From Streptomyces hygroscopicus subsp. hygroscopicus (GTDB lineage: Bacteria > Actinomycetota > Actinomycetes > Streptomycetales > Streptomycetaceae), in NCBI RefSeq assembly GCF_030269125.1, contig NZ_BSSM01000025.1:1-64000 (forward strand): a stretch of 64,000 bases of DNA, given 5' to 3'. Position 1 is the first letter of the stretch; the number at the start of each line of letters is the position of its first letter. Below are positions 7,269 through 15,312 of this stretch, piece after piece. The notes below the pieces were generated by a model that saw only the letters and a program-made list of their open reading frames with translations, did not search any database and was not told the DNA's origin. The position numbers and the translations under genes are program-made.

Positions 7269-8834
7269 ATGGCCGAGCACGAGCATGTGAGGGTGGCGGT
7301 GATCGGGTCCGGCTTCGGCGGACTGGGTGCCGCCGTGCGGCTGCGCCGCGAGGGGATCACCGATTTCGTCGTGCTGGAACGGGCCGAGGGCGTCGGCGGC
7401 ACCTGGCGGGACAACGACTACCCCGGGTGCGCCTGTGACGTGCCCTCCCATCTGTACTCCTTCTCCTTCGCGCCCAACCCCGACTGGCCCCGCACCTTCT
7501 CCGGGCAGCGGCACATCCGCGCGTACCTGGAGCACGTCACCGACGTCTTCGGTCTTCGGCCGCAGATCCGCTTCGGCGCCGAGGTCGAGCTGCTCAGCTG
7601 GGACCGGGAGAACCTGCGCTGGCACATCGAGACCACGCGCGGCTCGCTGACCGCCGACGTCGTCGTCTCCGCCACCGGGCCGCTGTCCGACCCCAAGGTG
7701 CCCGACATCCCGGGCCTGGACTCCTTCCCCGGCAAGGTGTTCCACTCCGCGCGCTGGGACCACGACTACGACCTGCGCGGCAAGCGCGTGGCCGTGGTCG
7801 GCACCGGCGCCTCCGCCATCCAGATCGTGCCCGCCATCCAGTCCCAGGTCGGCCGGCTCACCCTCTTCCAGCGCACCCCGCCCTGGGTGATGCCCCGCGT
7901 GGACCGCGCCATCAGCCCCGCCGAGCGCTGGCTGCACCGCTCCCTGCCGCTCACCACCCAGCTGCGGCGCGGGCTGCTGTGGGGCATCCGCGAGCTCCAG
8001 GTGCAGGCGTTCACCAAGCGCCCCGACGAACTCGGCCTGGTCGAGCAGCTCGCCAAGCGCAACATGGCCCGCGCGGTCAAGGACCCGGCCCTGCGTGCCA
8101 AGCTCACCCCCGACTACCGCATCGGCTGCAAGCGGATCCTGCTGTCCAACACCTACTACCCGGCGCTGACCAGGCCCAACGTGGAGGTGGTCGCGAGCGG
8201 GCTCAGCGAGGTCAGGGGATCGACGCTCGTCGCCGCGGACGGCACGGAGGCCGAGGTCGACGCGATCGTCTTCGGTACGGGCTTCCACGTCACGGACATG
8301 CCGATCGCCGAGCGCGTGGTCGGCGCGGAGGGCGTCACGCTCGCCGAGGCGTGGAAGGACGGCATGCAGGCGCTGCGCGGTGCCACGGCCAGCGGGTTCC
8401 CGAACTTCATCACGGTCATCGGACCCAACACCGGCCTCGGCAACTCCTCGATGATCCTCATGATCGAGTCCCAGCTGAACTACATGGCCGACTACCTGCG
8501 CCAGCTGGACGTGCTCGGCGGCCGTACCGCCCTCGACGCCCGGCCCGGTGCCGTCGCCGCCTGGAACCACAAGGTCCAGGAGCGCATGAAGCGGACCGTG
8601 TGGAACACCGGCGGCTGCACGAGCTGGTACATCGACGCGAACGGGCGCAACACCACCGTGTGGCCCGGTACGACGACCGAGTTCCGGCGGGCGACCCGGC
8701 GGGTGGACGTGGGGGAGTACGAGGTGATCCGCGGGGCCGTGACGCGGGAGGCCGCCGAGGCCCCCGAGGCCGCGCGAACCCCCGCGGCCCGCGAGGACGC
8801 GAAGACCTCGAAGGACAGCGAGGTCGCCGCATGA
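7269..8834 (+). CDS. Flavin-dependent Baeyer-Villiger monooxygenase
   Basis: 521 residues from ATG 7269. It uses FAD, NADPH and oxygen to turn ketones into esters or lactones. Marks in order: the FAD-binding GSGFGGLGAAVRLRR (about residues 12-26), GGTWRDNDYPGCACDVPSHLYSFS, the diagnostic fingerprint F-P-G-K-V-F-H-S-A-R-W-D near residue 157, which separates Baeyer-Villiger enzymes from ordinary flavin monooxygenases, then the second Rossmann motif GTGASAIQ and the later FGTGFHVTDMP. It heads an operon whose next start overlaps its stop by 4 bases. The substrate is unknown. Confidence 0.9.
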   Translation: MAEHEHVRVAVIGSGFGGLGAAVRLRREGITDFVVLERAEGVGGTWRDNDYPGCACDVPSHLYSFSFAPNPDWPRTFSGQRHIRAYLEHVTDVFGLRPQIRFGAEVELLSWDRENLRWHIETTRGSLTADVVVSATGPLSDPKVPDIPGLDSFPGKVFHSARWDHDYDLRGKRVAVVGTGASAIQIVPAIQSQVGRLTLFQRTPPWVMPRVDRAISPAERWLHRSLPLTTQLRRGLLWGIRELQVQAFTKRPDELGLVEQLAKRNMARAVKDPALRAKLTPDYRIGCKRILLSNTYYPALTRPNVEVVASGLSEVRGSTLVAADGTEAEVDAIVFGTGFHVTDMPIAERVVGAEGVTLAEAWKDGMQALRGATASGFPNFITVIGPNTGLGNSSMILMIESQLNYMADYLRQLDVLGGRTALDARPGAVAAWNHKVQERMKRTVWNTGGCTSWYIDANGRNTTVWPGTTTEFRRATRRVDVGEYEVIRGAVTREAAEAPEAARTPAAREDAKTSKDSEVAA

Positions 8835-9781
8835 GCGGCTCCCGGGCCCCCCACATGACCTCCGGCGCCTACGCCCCGCCCGTCCCGGTCCGGGAACTCG
8901 CCGTCCCCTCCACCGACGGCGCGCGGCTGCACGTCGAGGTGCACGGGCCGAAGGACGCGCCCCCGGTCGTCCTCTCCCACGGCTGGACCTGCTCGACGGC
9001 CTTCTGGGCGGCGCAGATCCGGGACCTGGCGGCCGACCACCGGGTGATCGTGTACGACCAGCGGGGGCACGGGCGCAGCCCCGCGAGCCCCGTGTGCACC
9101 ACCCGTGCGCTCGCCGACGACCTGGAGGCGGTGCTCGCCGCGACGCTCGTGGACGGCGAACAGGCCCTGGTCGTCGGGCACTCCATGGGCGGCATGACGG
9201 TCATGGCGGCGGCCGGGCGGCCCCGGTTCCGCGCCCACGCCGCGGCTGTCCTCCTGGCCAGCACCGGCAGTTCGCGGCTGGTCGCCGAGACCCGGGTGCT
9301 GCCGCTGCGCGAGGGCCCGGCGCGCACCTGGCTCAGCGGGCGCGTCCTCCGTTCGCGCGCCCCGCTCGGACCGGTCACACCGCTCGCCAAGCGCACCCTC
9401 AAGTACGGCACGATGGGCGCCCGTTCGACACCGGAGATGGTGGAGGCGTGCGCGCGGATCGTGCACGGCTGCCCGACCGGCGTGCGCCACGCCTGGTCCC
9501 AGGTGCTCGCGACGCTCGATCTCGACCACGGCGTGCGGAAGCTGGACATGCCCACCGCGGTCCTGCACGGCACGGCCGACCGCCTGCTGCCGCCGGTGCA
9601 CGCCCACGCCGTGGTCGCCGAACTGCCGCGGTGCGCCGGGCTCACCGAGCTGCCCGGGGCCGGTCACATGACCCCGGTGGAGGAGCCCGAGAAGGTCACG
9701 GGCCGTATCCGGGAACTCGTCACCACGTATGTCACGGGGGCCGGCGAACCCGCTCCCGAGCCGATCAAGGAGGGCGCATGA
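8831..9781 (+). CDS. Alpha/beta-fold hydrolase (candidate ester hydrolase)
   Basis: 316 residues, start overlapping the monooxygenase stop (ATGA). The alpha/beta-hydrolase fold shows the oxyanion segment LSHGWTCS, YDQRGHGRS, the nucleophile elbow GHSMGG (Ser about residue 118), the acid in VLHGTADRLLP and the catalytic His in LPGAGHMTPVE. Its place between a Baeyer-Villiger monooxygenase and a short-chain dehydrogenase suggests it cleaves the ester or lactone the monooxygenase makes. That role is inferred from context. Confidence 0.87.
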   Translation: MSGSRAPHMTSGAYAPPVPVRELAVPSTDGARLHVEVHGPKDAPPVVLSHGWTCSTAFWAAQIRDLAADHRVIVYDQRGHGRSPASPVCTTRALADDLEAVLAATLVDGEQALVVGHSMGGMTVMAAAGRPRFRAHAAAVLLASTGSSRLVAETRVLPLREGPARTWLSGRVLRSRAPLGPVTPLAKRTLKYGTMGARSTPEMVEACARIVHGCPTGVRHAWSQVLATLDLDHGVRKLDMPTAVLHGTADRLLPPVHAHAVVAELPRCAGLTELPGAGHMTPVEEPEKVTGRIRELVTTYVTGAGEPAPEPIKEGA

Positions 9782-10662
9782 GCAGGGTCGATCTCGAGGG
9801 ACAGGTCGCGGTCGTCACCGGAGCGGCGCGCGGCGTCGGCGAGCTGCTGGCGCGCAAGCTCTCCGCGCGGGGCGCGAAGGTGGCGCTGGTGGGTCTGGAG
9901 GAGGAGGCACTCAAGGAGGTCTCCGGGCGGCTGCACAGCGAAAGCGCCTACTGGTACGCCGATGTCACCGACCACGAGGCGATGACCCGGGTGGCGCGGG
10001 AGGTGAAGGCGCGGTTCGGCAAGGTGGACATCGTGGTCGCCAACGCCGGTGTGGCGACGGGCGGTCCGTTCATCGACTCCGACCCGGTCGCCTGGCGGCG
10101 GGTGATCGAGGTCAACCTCATCGGCTCGGCGGTGACCGCCCGCGCCTTCCTGCCGGTGCTGGTCGAGAGCCGCGGCTACCTGCTGCAGATCGCGTCCCTC
10201 GCGGCGATCACCCCGGCGCCGATGATGACGGCGTACTGCGCGTCCAAGTCCGGGGTGGAGGCGTACGCGCACAGCCTGCGGGCCGAGGTCGGGTACCAGG
10301 GGGTGCGGGTCGGCGTCGGGTATCTGTCGTGGACCGACACGGACATGGTGCGCGGGGCCGATCAGGACGACGTCATGCGGGAGTTGCGGCAGCGGCTGCC
10401 GTGGCCGTCCAACAAGACGTACCCGCTCGGGCCCGCGGTGGACCGGATCGTCGCGGGGATCGAGCGGCGCTCGTCGCATGTGTACGCGCAGTGGTGGCTG
10501 CGCGGGATGCAGGGTGTGCGCGGGTACCTCCCGGCGCTCATCGGCTCGGTCGGGCAGCGGGAGATGAAGCGGTTCGCGCCCCGGCTGGAGGGCATGCGGT
10601 CCGGGCTGGTCGGCGCGGGCGGTGCGGCGGACGAGGCGGAGCGCGTCACGCACCGTGACTGA
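9778..10662 (+). CDS. Short-chain dehydrogenase/reductase
   Basis: 294 residues, again overlapping the preceding stop by 4 bases. A classical SDR: TGAARGVGELLA (NAD(P)-binding, about residues 14-25), NAG at about 88-90, a catalytic Ser in the IASLAA strand and the Y-x-x-x-K of TAYCASKSGVEAY. A C-terminal extension (YAQWWLRGMQG onward) is longer than the minimal SDR core. In this operon it would oxidise an alcohol to the ketone used by the monooxygenase, or the reverse; the direction cannot be read from sequence. Confidence 0.88.
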   Translation: MSRVDLEGQVAVVTGAARGVGELLARKLSARGAKVALVGLEEEALKEVSGRLHSESAYWYADVTDHEAMTRVAREVKARFGKVDIVVANAGVATGGPFIDSDPVAWRRVIEVNLIGSAVTARAFLPVLVESRGYLLQIASLAAITPAPMMTAYCASKSGVEAYAHSLRAEVGYQGVRVGVGYLSWTDTDMVRGADQDDVMRELRQRLPWPSNKTYPLGPAVDRIVAGIERRSSHVYAQWWLRGMQGVRGYLPALIGSVGQREMKRFAPRLEGMRSGLVGAGGAADEAERVTHRD

Positions 10663-10756
10663 TCCACATGCGTAGCGTGGTCGGGCGTGTGAATCTGGTC
10701 GTGGCCCCGCTGAGGGGCCGACTCCCCACCCTCACTCACCACAGGAGTGAACCCAC

Positions 10757-10969
10757 ATGGGTATGAAGGACCAGCAGCGCCAGGACCAGGGCCAGTGGCA
10801 GCAGAAGGGCAAGGACAAGCTGGGTCAGGCGCGTGAGCGCGCCGGCCAGCAGCCGGGCCAGCCCCAGCGCGGCCAGCGCCCCCAGCAGGGTCAGCAGCCG
10901 AACCGTGGCCGTCAGGACATGGACGACATGGAGATGCAGGACCGGCTGGACCACGACTACGACGCGTAG
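10757..10969 (+). CDS. Small hydrophilic Gln-rich protein, unknown function
   Basis: 70 residues, ATG, preceded by AGGAG (10743-10747). The product has no hydrophobic segment. It is dominated by Gln, Arg, Gly and Pro repeats (QGQWQQKGKDKLGQ, QPGQPQRGQRPQQGQQ) and ends in an acidic DMDDMEMQDRLDHDYDA tail. The first half recalls CsbD-like stress proteins (KGKDKLGQARERAGQ) but is too degenerate to assign. It may be a disordered, stress-linked cytoplasmic protein. A strong terminator follows. Confidence 0.65.
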   Translation: MGMKDQQRQDQGQWQQKGKDKLGQARERAGQQPGQPQRGQRPQQGQQPNRGRQDMDDMEMQDRLDHDYDA

Positions 10970-10995
10970 CCGAGGCGCTCGGCTTCGGCCGGGTT

Positions 10996-11030
10996 CGCGG
11001 GGCGCCCTTCGCTTCGAGGGGCGCCCCGCG
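10996..11030. terminator. Bidirectional terminator between convergent genes
   Basis: A perfect 12-base-pair stem (CGCGGGGCGCCC and its complement) with an 11-base loop, between the Gln-rich gene and the convergent tricorn gene. Confidence 0.75.
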
Positions 11031-11117
11031 CTCGTCCTGGGACGGCCGGCGTGCGTGCCCCGCGTCCCCTCAGGGGCGCCTGGGGCGCCTCACGGGGCCC
11101 TCGCCCTCAGGGGCGGC

Positions 11118-14100
11118 TCACGGCGCCCTCGGTGGCAGTTTCGGGCGGGTGCGGTCGGGGACGTCGGAGTAGTCCGGCGGAACGGCCGCCGGGTTGGACT
11201 CCAGGAGTTTCAGGGCCAGTTGGATCGCGTCGTCCATCTGGGCGTGGCGGCCCTCGGCCCAGTCCAGGGGGGTGCGGAGGATCTCCAGGTCGGGGGCGAC
11301 GCCGTGGTTCTCGACGGACCAGCCGTAGGCGTCGAACCAGGCGGCGTTCATGGGCACGGTGATGACGGTGCCGTCGCCGAGGCGGTGGCGGCCGGTCATG
11401 CCGACGACGCCGCCCCAGGTGCGCTGCCCCACCACCGGGCCCAGGCCGAGGAGTTTGAACGCGGCCGTGATCATGTCGCCGTCGGAGGAGGTCGCCTCGT
11501 CCGCGAGGGCGACGACCGGGCCGCGGGGCGCGTTCGAGGTGTACGACACCGGCTGGGCGTTGCGCGTCAGGTCCCAGCCCAGGATCGTCCGGGTCAGCTT
11601 CTCGATGACCAGCTCGCTGATGTGCCCGCCCGCGTTGCCGCGCACGTCCACGATCAGTGCCGGACGGGACACCTCCATGCGCAGATCGCGGTTGAACTGG
11701 GCCCAGCCCGAGCCGCCCATGTCGGGGATGTGCAGGTAGCCGCACTTGCCGCCGCTCAACTCCCGCACCACTTCCCGGCGTTTGGCCACCCAGTCCTGGT
11801 AGCGCAGCGGCCGGTCGTCGATCAGCGGGACGACGGCGACCCGGCGGGGCGCCCCGGTGCCCTCGGCGGGGGCGAAGGTCAGCTCCACGGTCGTGCCGCC
11901 GGAGCCGGCCAGCAGCGGGAAGGGGCCCTTGACCGGGTCGACCGGGCGGCCGTCGACGTGGGTGAGGACCGCGCCCTCGCGGATGCCGGTGCCGGCGAGC
12001 GGGGAGCGGGCCTTGGAGTCGGAGGAGTCGCCGGGCAGGATCCGCCGTACCGTCCAACCGGCGTCCCGGCGCACCAGGTTGGCGCCGAGCAGGCCCTGCC
12101 AGCGCTGGTAGTGGGGCGGCCCCTCGTTGCGGCGGGAGGCGGTGACGTAGGCGTGCGAGGTGCCGAGTTCGCCGAGGACCTCGCGCAGCAGGTCGGCGAA
12201 CTCGTCGGGCGAGGCGACCCGTTCGACCAGCGGGCGGTACTGGTCGAGCACCGCGTCCCAGTCGATGCCGCTCATGCCGGGGTCCCAGAAGTAGGCGCGG
12301 ATGAGCCGCCCCGCCTCGTCGTACGCCTGGCGCCACTCGGCGGGCGGGTCCACCTCGTGCAGGATGCGGCGCAGGTCGATCCAGACGGTGCTGTCGACGT
12401 CGCCGACCTCGCCGGAGGGCACCGCGCGCAGCTCGCCCTCGTCCACCACCACGAGCCGGGTGCCGTCGCCGCTCACCGCGAACCAGTCGAGGTGGCCGAC
12501 GAGTTCGGACTTCTTCGCCTTGGTGATGTTGAAGTACTCCAGCGTCGGGCGGCCGCTGGTGTCGGCCGGGTTGGCGAAGGTCTCGCCGAGCGCGCCGGAG
12601 ATCGGCCAGCGCAGCCAGACCAGGCCGCCGCCCGCGACCGGGTGCAGCGAGGAGTACTTGGAGGCGATCACCGGGAACGGGGTGACCCGGCTCGCCAGGC
12701 CCTCCACCTCGACCGTCACGGCGCCCGCCTCCCCGGTCTCCTCGTCCTCCGCCGGGTCGAGTCCGCCGGCCGCCGGACGGCCCTCGGGGTTCAGGGCGAA
12801 GGGCGAGGGGGTCGCCGAGGACAGCGGCACCAGGTAGGGGCGGCTGCCGAGCGGGAAGGACAGGTCGCCGGTGTGCACGTCGTACACCGGGTCGAAGCCG
12901 CGCCAGGACAGGAAGGCGAGGTAGCGGCCGTCGCGGGTGAAGACGGGGGTCTCGTCCTCGAAGCGGCCGTCGGTGACGTCCACGATCAGCCGGTCCTTGA
13001 TGCGGGCCAGCTTGATCTGGCGCAGCGAGCGGCCGATGCCGGGGTGGGACCAGGTGAGCCAGGAGCCGTCGGGGGAGAAGGCCAGGTCCCGGACGGGCCC
13101 GTTGACGGAGCGGATCAGCTCGGTGACCGTGCCGCCCTCGGACTCCGCGCCGACTCCCGTGCCGGGCGACTCCGGGACCCCGGCGCCGGGCTCCTCGGGT
13201 ACGTCGATCAGCAGCAGCCGGCCGTCGTGCGAGGCGACGGCCAGGCGTTCGCCGGCCGGGTCGGGGATCATCTCCAGGACCCGGCCGAGGGCCCCGGAGG
13301 CCAGCCGGCGGGGCGGTCGGTCGCCGGTGGCGCGGGGCAGTTGGGCGATCTCCACCGCGTCCTCGCCCTCGGCGTCGGTCACATAGGCCACCTGCCCCAT
13401 GGGGCCGAGCATCTCCGGCAGCCGGACCCGGACGCCGGGGGTGTCCGCGATGGTGCGGGCCGGGCCGTCGCGGTGGGTGAGCCAGTACAGGCTGCCGCGC
13501 ACCACGACCGCGCTGGCCCGGCCGGTCTCGTCCACGGAGATGCCGTCCACGTTCTGCGCGGCCGGCACCTGGTAGCGGCGGCGGCCCGCGGCGGGCCCGG
13601 CGAGGCGTATGTCGAGCTTGCGCGGGGTGCCGTGCGGGGAGAAGTCGTCGACGATCCACAGGTCGCCCGCGCACTGGTAGACCACCCGGGTGCCGTCGCT
13701 GGACGCGTGCCGGGCGTAGAAGGCGTCGTGGTCGGTGTGGCGGCGCAGGTCGGTGCCGTCGTAGGCGCAGGAGTAGAGGTTGCCGACGCCCTCGTGGTCG
13801 GAGAGGAAGGCGATCCGCCCGGCGACGTACACCGGGCTGGCCAGATGGCCGTCGATGTCGGGCAGCAGGCGCTCGCCGTGCAGCCACAGCCGGCCCGTGG
13901 CGCCGCCCCGGTAGCGCTTCCAGGAGGCCGGTTCGTGCGGCGGGGTGCCGGTGAGGAGCAGCGTCTTGCGCTCGCCGGCGAGGTCGGCGACCTGGATCTC
14001 GGTGACCGGGCCCCAGGGCAGCCGGCCGCCCGGATCGCCGTCGGGGGTCACCTTGTAGGCCCAGGTGAAGTAGGAGAACGGCTGCTGGTGCGAGGCCACC

Positions 14101-14411
14101 GCCAGGATGTCGCCGTCCGGGGACCAGCCGCACACCTGGGTGTCCGTGCTGCCCCAGTACGTCAGCTGGCGCGCGGGTCCGCCGGTGACGTCCACGAGCT
14201 GGATCTCGGGGACCAGGCTGTGCCAGCTCGTGTACGCGATCCGGCGGCCGTCGGGGGAGAAGCGCGGGTGCCCGGTCTTGGTGCGGTCCGCGGTGAGCCG
14301 CCAGGCGCGGCCCGGGGCGTCGAGGGGGGCCAGCCACAGGTCGTCCTCGGCCACGAAGCAGAGCAGGTCGCCGCTGAGGTGGGGGAAACGCAGATAGCTC
14401 ACCCTCCCCAT
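11118..14411 (-). CDS. Tricorn protease homologue
   Basis: 1097 residues from ATG 14411 (MGRVSYLRFPHLSGD); a longer start would add nine unconserved residues. Tricorn is a giant cytoplasmic peptidase that trims proteasome products. Domains in order: a beta-propeller with repeated FSPDG/WSPDG blades (about 1-320), a second propeller (about 320-640), a linker and PDZ-like region around 720-830, and an S41-type protease core. Catalytic residues can be placed by motif: the His of ELGTSHAYV, the Ser nucleophile of GNAGGHISEL and the Glu of DEATSSDGD. It stands alone, with terminators or promoters on both sides. Confidence 0.9.
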   Translation of the reverse strand: MGRVSYLRFPHLSGDLLCFVAEDDLWLAPLDAPGRAWRLTADRTKTGHPRFSPDGRRIAYTSWHSLVPEIQLVDVTGGPARQLTYWGSTDTQVCGWSPDGDILAVASHQQPFSYFTWAYKVTPDGDPGGRLPWGPVTEIQVADLAGERKTLLLTGTPPHEPASWKRYRGGATGRLWLHGERLLPDIDGHLASPVYVAGRIAFLSDHEGVGNLYSCAYDGTDLRRHTDHDAFYARHASSDGTRVVYQCAGDLWIVDDFSPHGTPRKLDIRLAGPAAGRRRYQVPAAQNVDGISVDETGRASAVVVRGSLYWLTHRDGPARTIADTPGVRVRLPEMLGPMGQVAYVTDAEGEDAVEIAQLPRATGDRPPRRLASGALGRVLEMIPDPAGERLAVASHDGRLLLIDVPEEPGAGVPESPGTGVGAESEGGTVTELIRSVNGPVRDLAFSPDGSWLTWSHPGIGRSLRQIKLARIKDRLIVDVTDGRFEDETPVFTRDGRYLAFLSWRGFDPVYDVHTGDLSFPLGSRPYLVPLSSATPSPFALNPEGRPAAGGLDPAEDEETGEAGAVTVEVEGLASRVTPFPVIASKYSSLHPVAGGGLVWLRWPISGALGETFANPADTSGRPTLEYFNITKAKKSELVGHLDWFAVSGDGTRLVVVDEGELRAVPSGEVGDVDSTVWIDLRRILHEVDPPAEWRQAYDEAGRLIRAYFWDPGMSGIDWDAVLDQYRPLVERVASPDEFADLLREVLGELGTSHAYVTASRRNEGPPHYQRWQGLLGANLVRRDAGWTVRRILPGDSSDSKARSPLAGTGIREGAVLTHVDGRPVDPVKGPFPLLAGSGGTTVELTFAPAEGTGAPRRVAVVPLIDDRPLRYQDWVAKRREVVRELSGGKCGYLHIPDMGGSGWAQFNRDLRMEVSRPALIVDVRGNAGGHISELVIEKLTRTILGWDLTRNAQPVSYTSNAPRGPVVALADEATSSDGDMITAAFKLLGLGPVVGQRTWGGVVGMTGRHRLGDGTVITVPMNAAWFDAYGWSVENHGVAPDLEILRTPLDWAEGRHAQMDDAIQLALKLLESNPAAVPPDYSDVPDRTRPKLPPRAP

Positions 14412-14510
14412 GCTTTTCCCGCGGCCGGGGGCGGGCAACTCGTGCGCCCTCCTCCCCGGCCCCTCGCGCCCTCCCTTATGCGCCCCTCACGTTCGTGACC
14501 GAGCACACGT

Positions 14511-14563
14511 ACGAAACGGTTTCGTTTCGCACGGGGGAGGGGTATCTTCGTTCACGTACGAAG
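14511..14563. promoter_or_regulatory. Two dyads in the tetR promoter
   Basis: ACGAAAC-G-GTTTCGT (14511-14525) is a perfect seven-base inverted repeat. CTTCGT-TCACGT-ACGAAG (14546-14563) is a second, related dyad. Both share ACGAA half-sites and lie 45-97 bases before the TetR ATG, in the expected promoter region. Autoregulation by the TetR product is the simplest reading. Confidence 0.6.
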
Positions 14564-14607
14564 ACGCATGGACGACGAGGAAGTACCGGAGCGGAAGGGT
14601 GAGCGAC

Positions 14608-15201
14608 ATGACCGAGGCCGTCACGGCTGCGCGTCGCAGTCGTATCACCCCCGAGCGCGAGGCCGAACTGTACGGGGCCGTGCTCGACCTGCTCCGAGAG
14701 GTCGGTTACGACGCCCTCACCATGGACGCCGTGGCCGCCCGCACCCGGTCCAGCAAGGCCACGCTCTACCGCCAGTGGGGCGGCAAGGCCGAGCTGGTGG
14801 TCAAGGCGCTGCGGCACACCAAGCGCGGCCACGTCGAGGACATCGACACCGGCACCCTCCGCGGCGACCTGCACGCCCTCGTGGCGATGGAGGACGACTG
14901 CACCATGGCGCGCAACTCGGCCCTGATGCGGGGCGTCGCCATGGCGATGCACCACAACGAGGACCTGCGCGACGCGTTCAAGGAGCAGATCGTCGATGCG
15001 GAGATCGGCAAGAGCCGGCAGATGCTCCAGCGGGCCATCGACCGCGGCGAGGTCCGCCCGGACTGTCCGGCGATCGACTTCCTGGTGCACATGATGGTCG
15101 GGGGCTTCGCCACCCGGACCCTCCTGGAGGACCAGCCGCCCACCCGGGACTTCCTCATCTCGTACGTCGACGCCGTGATCCTCCCCGCCCTCGGCGCCTG
15201 A
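14608..15201 (+). CDS. TetR-family transcriptional regulator
   Basis: About 197 residues from ATG 14608 (GGAAGG lies about 10 bases upstream; GTG 14599 would add three residues). The N-terminal helix-turn-helix is typical: ELYGAVLDLLREVGYDALTMDAVAARTRSSKATLYRQWGGKAELV, residues about 19-63. The C-terminal part matches the TetR_C ligand domain (DFLVHMMVGGFATRTLL). It is 111 bases upstream of, and in the same direction as, an MMPL exporter, which it probably represses along with itself. Confidence 0.9.
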   Translation: MTEAVTAARRSRITPEREAELYGAVLDLLREVGYDALTMDAVAARTRSSKATLYRQWGGKAELVVKALRHTKRGHVEDIDTGTLRGDLHALVAMEDDCTMARNSALMRGVAMAMHHNEDLRDAFKEQIVDAEIGKSRQMLQRAIDRGEVRPDCPAIDFLVHMMVGGFATRTLLEDQPPTRDFLISYVDAVILPALGA

Positions 15202-15312
15202 CCTCCGCGCACACCTCCCCGACAAGCCCACCACCTGACGTCACCGCTCACGTCGTCGGGCTGATCACCCCTGCCCTGATGAACCCCACGACCTGACCGG
15301 GAGTACGCCTCC

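Noticed and set aside
10833..14498. A 1221-codon open frame on the plus strand
   Set aside because: It is antisense to the tricorn gene. The translation is low-complexity (GDGGAVA...-like) and arises from GC3 bias on the other strand.
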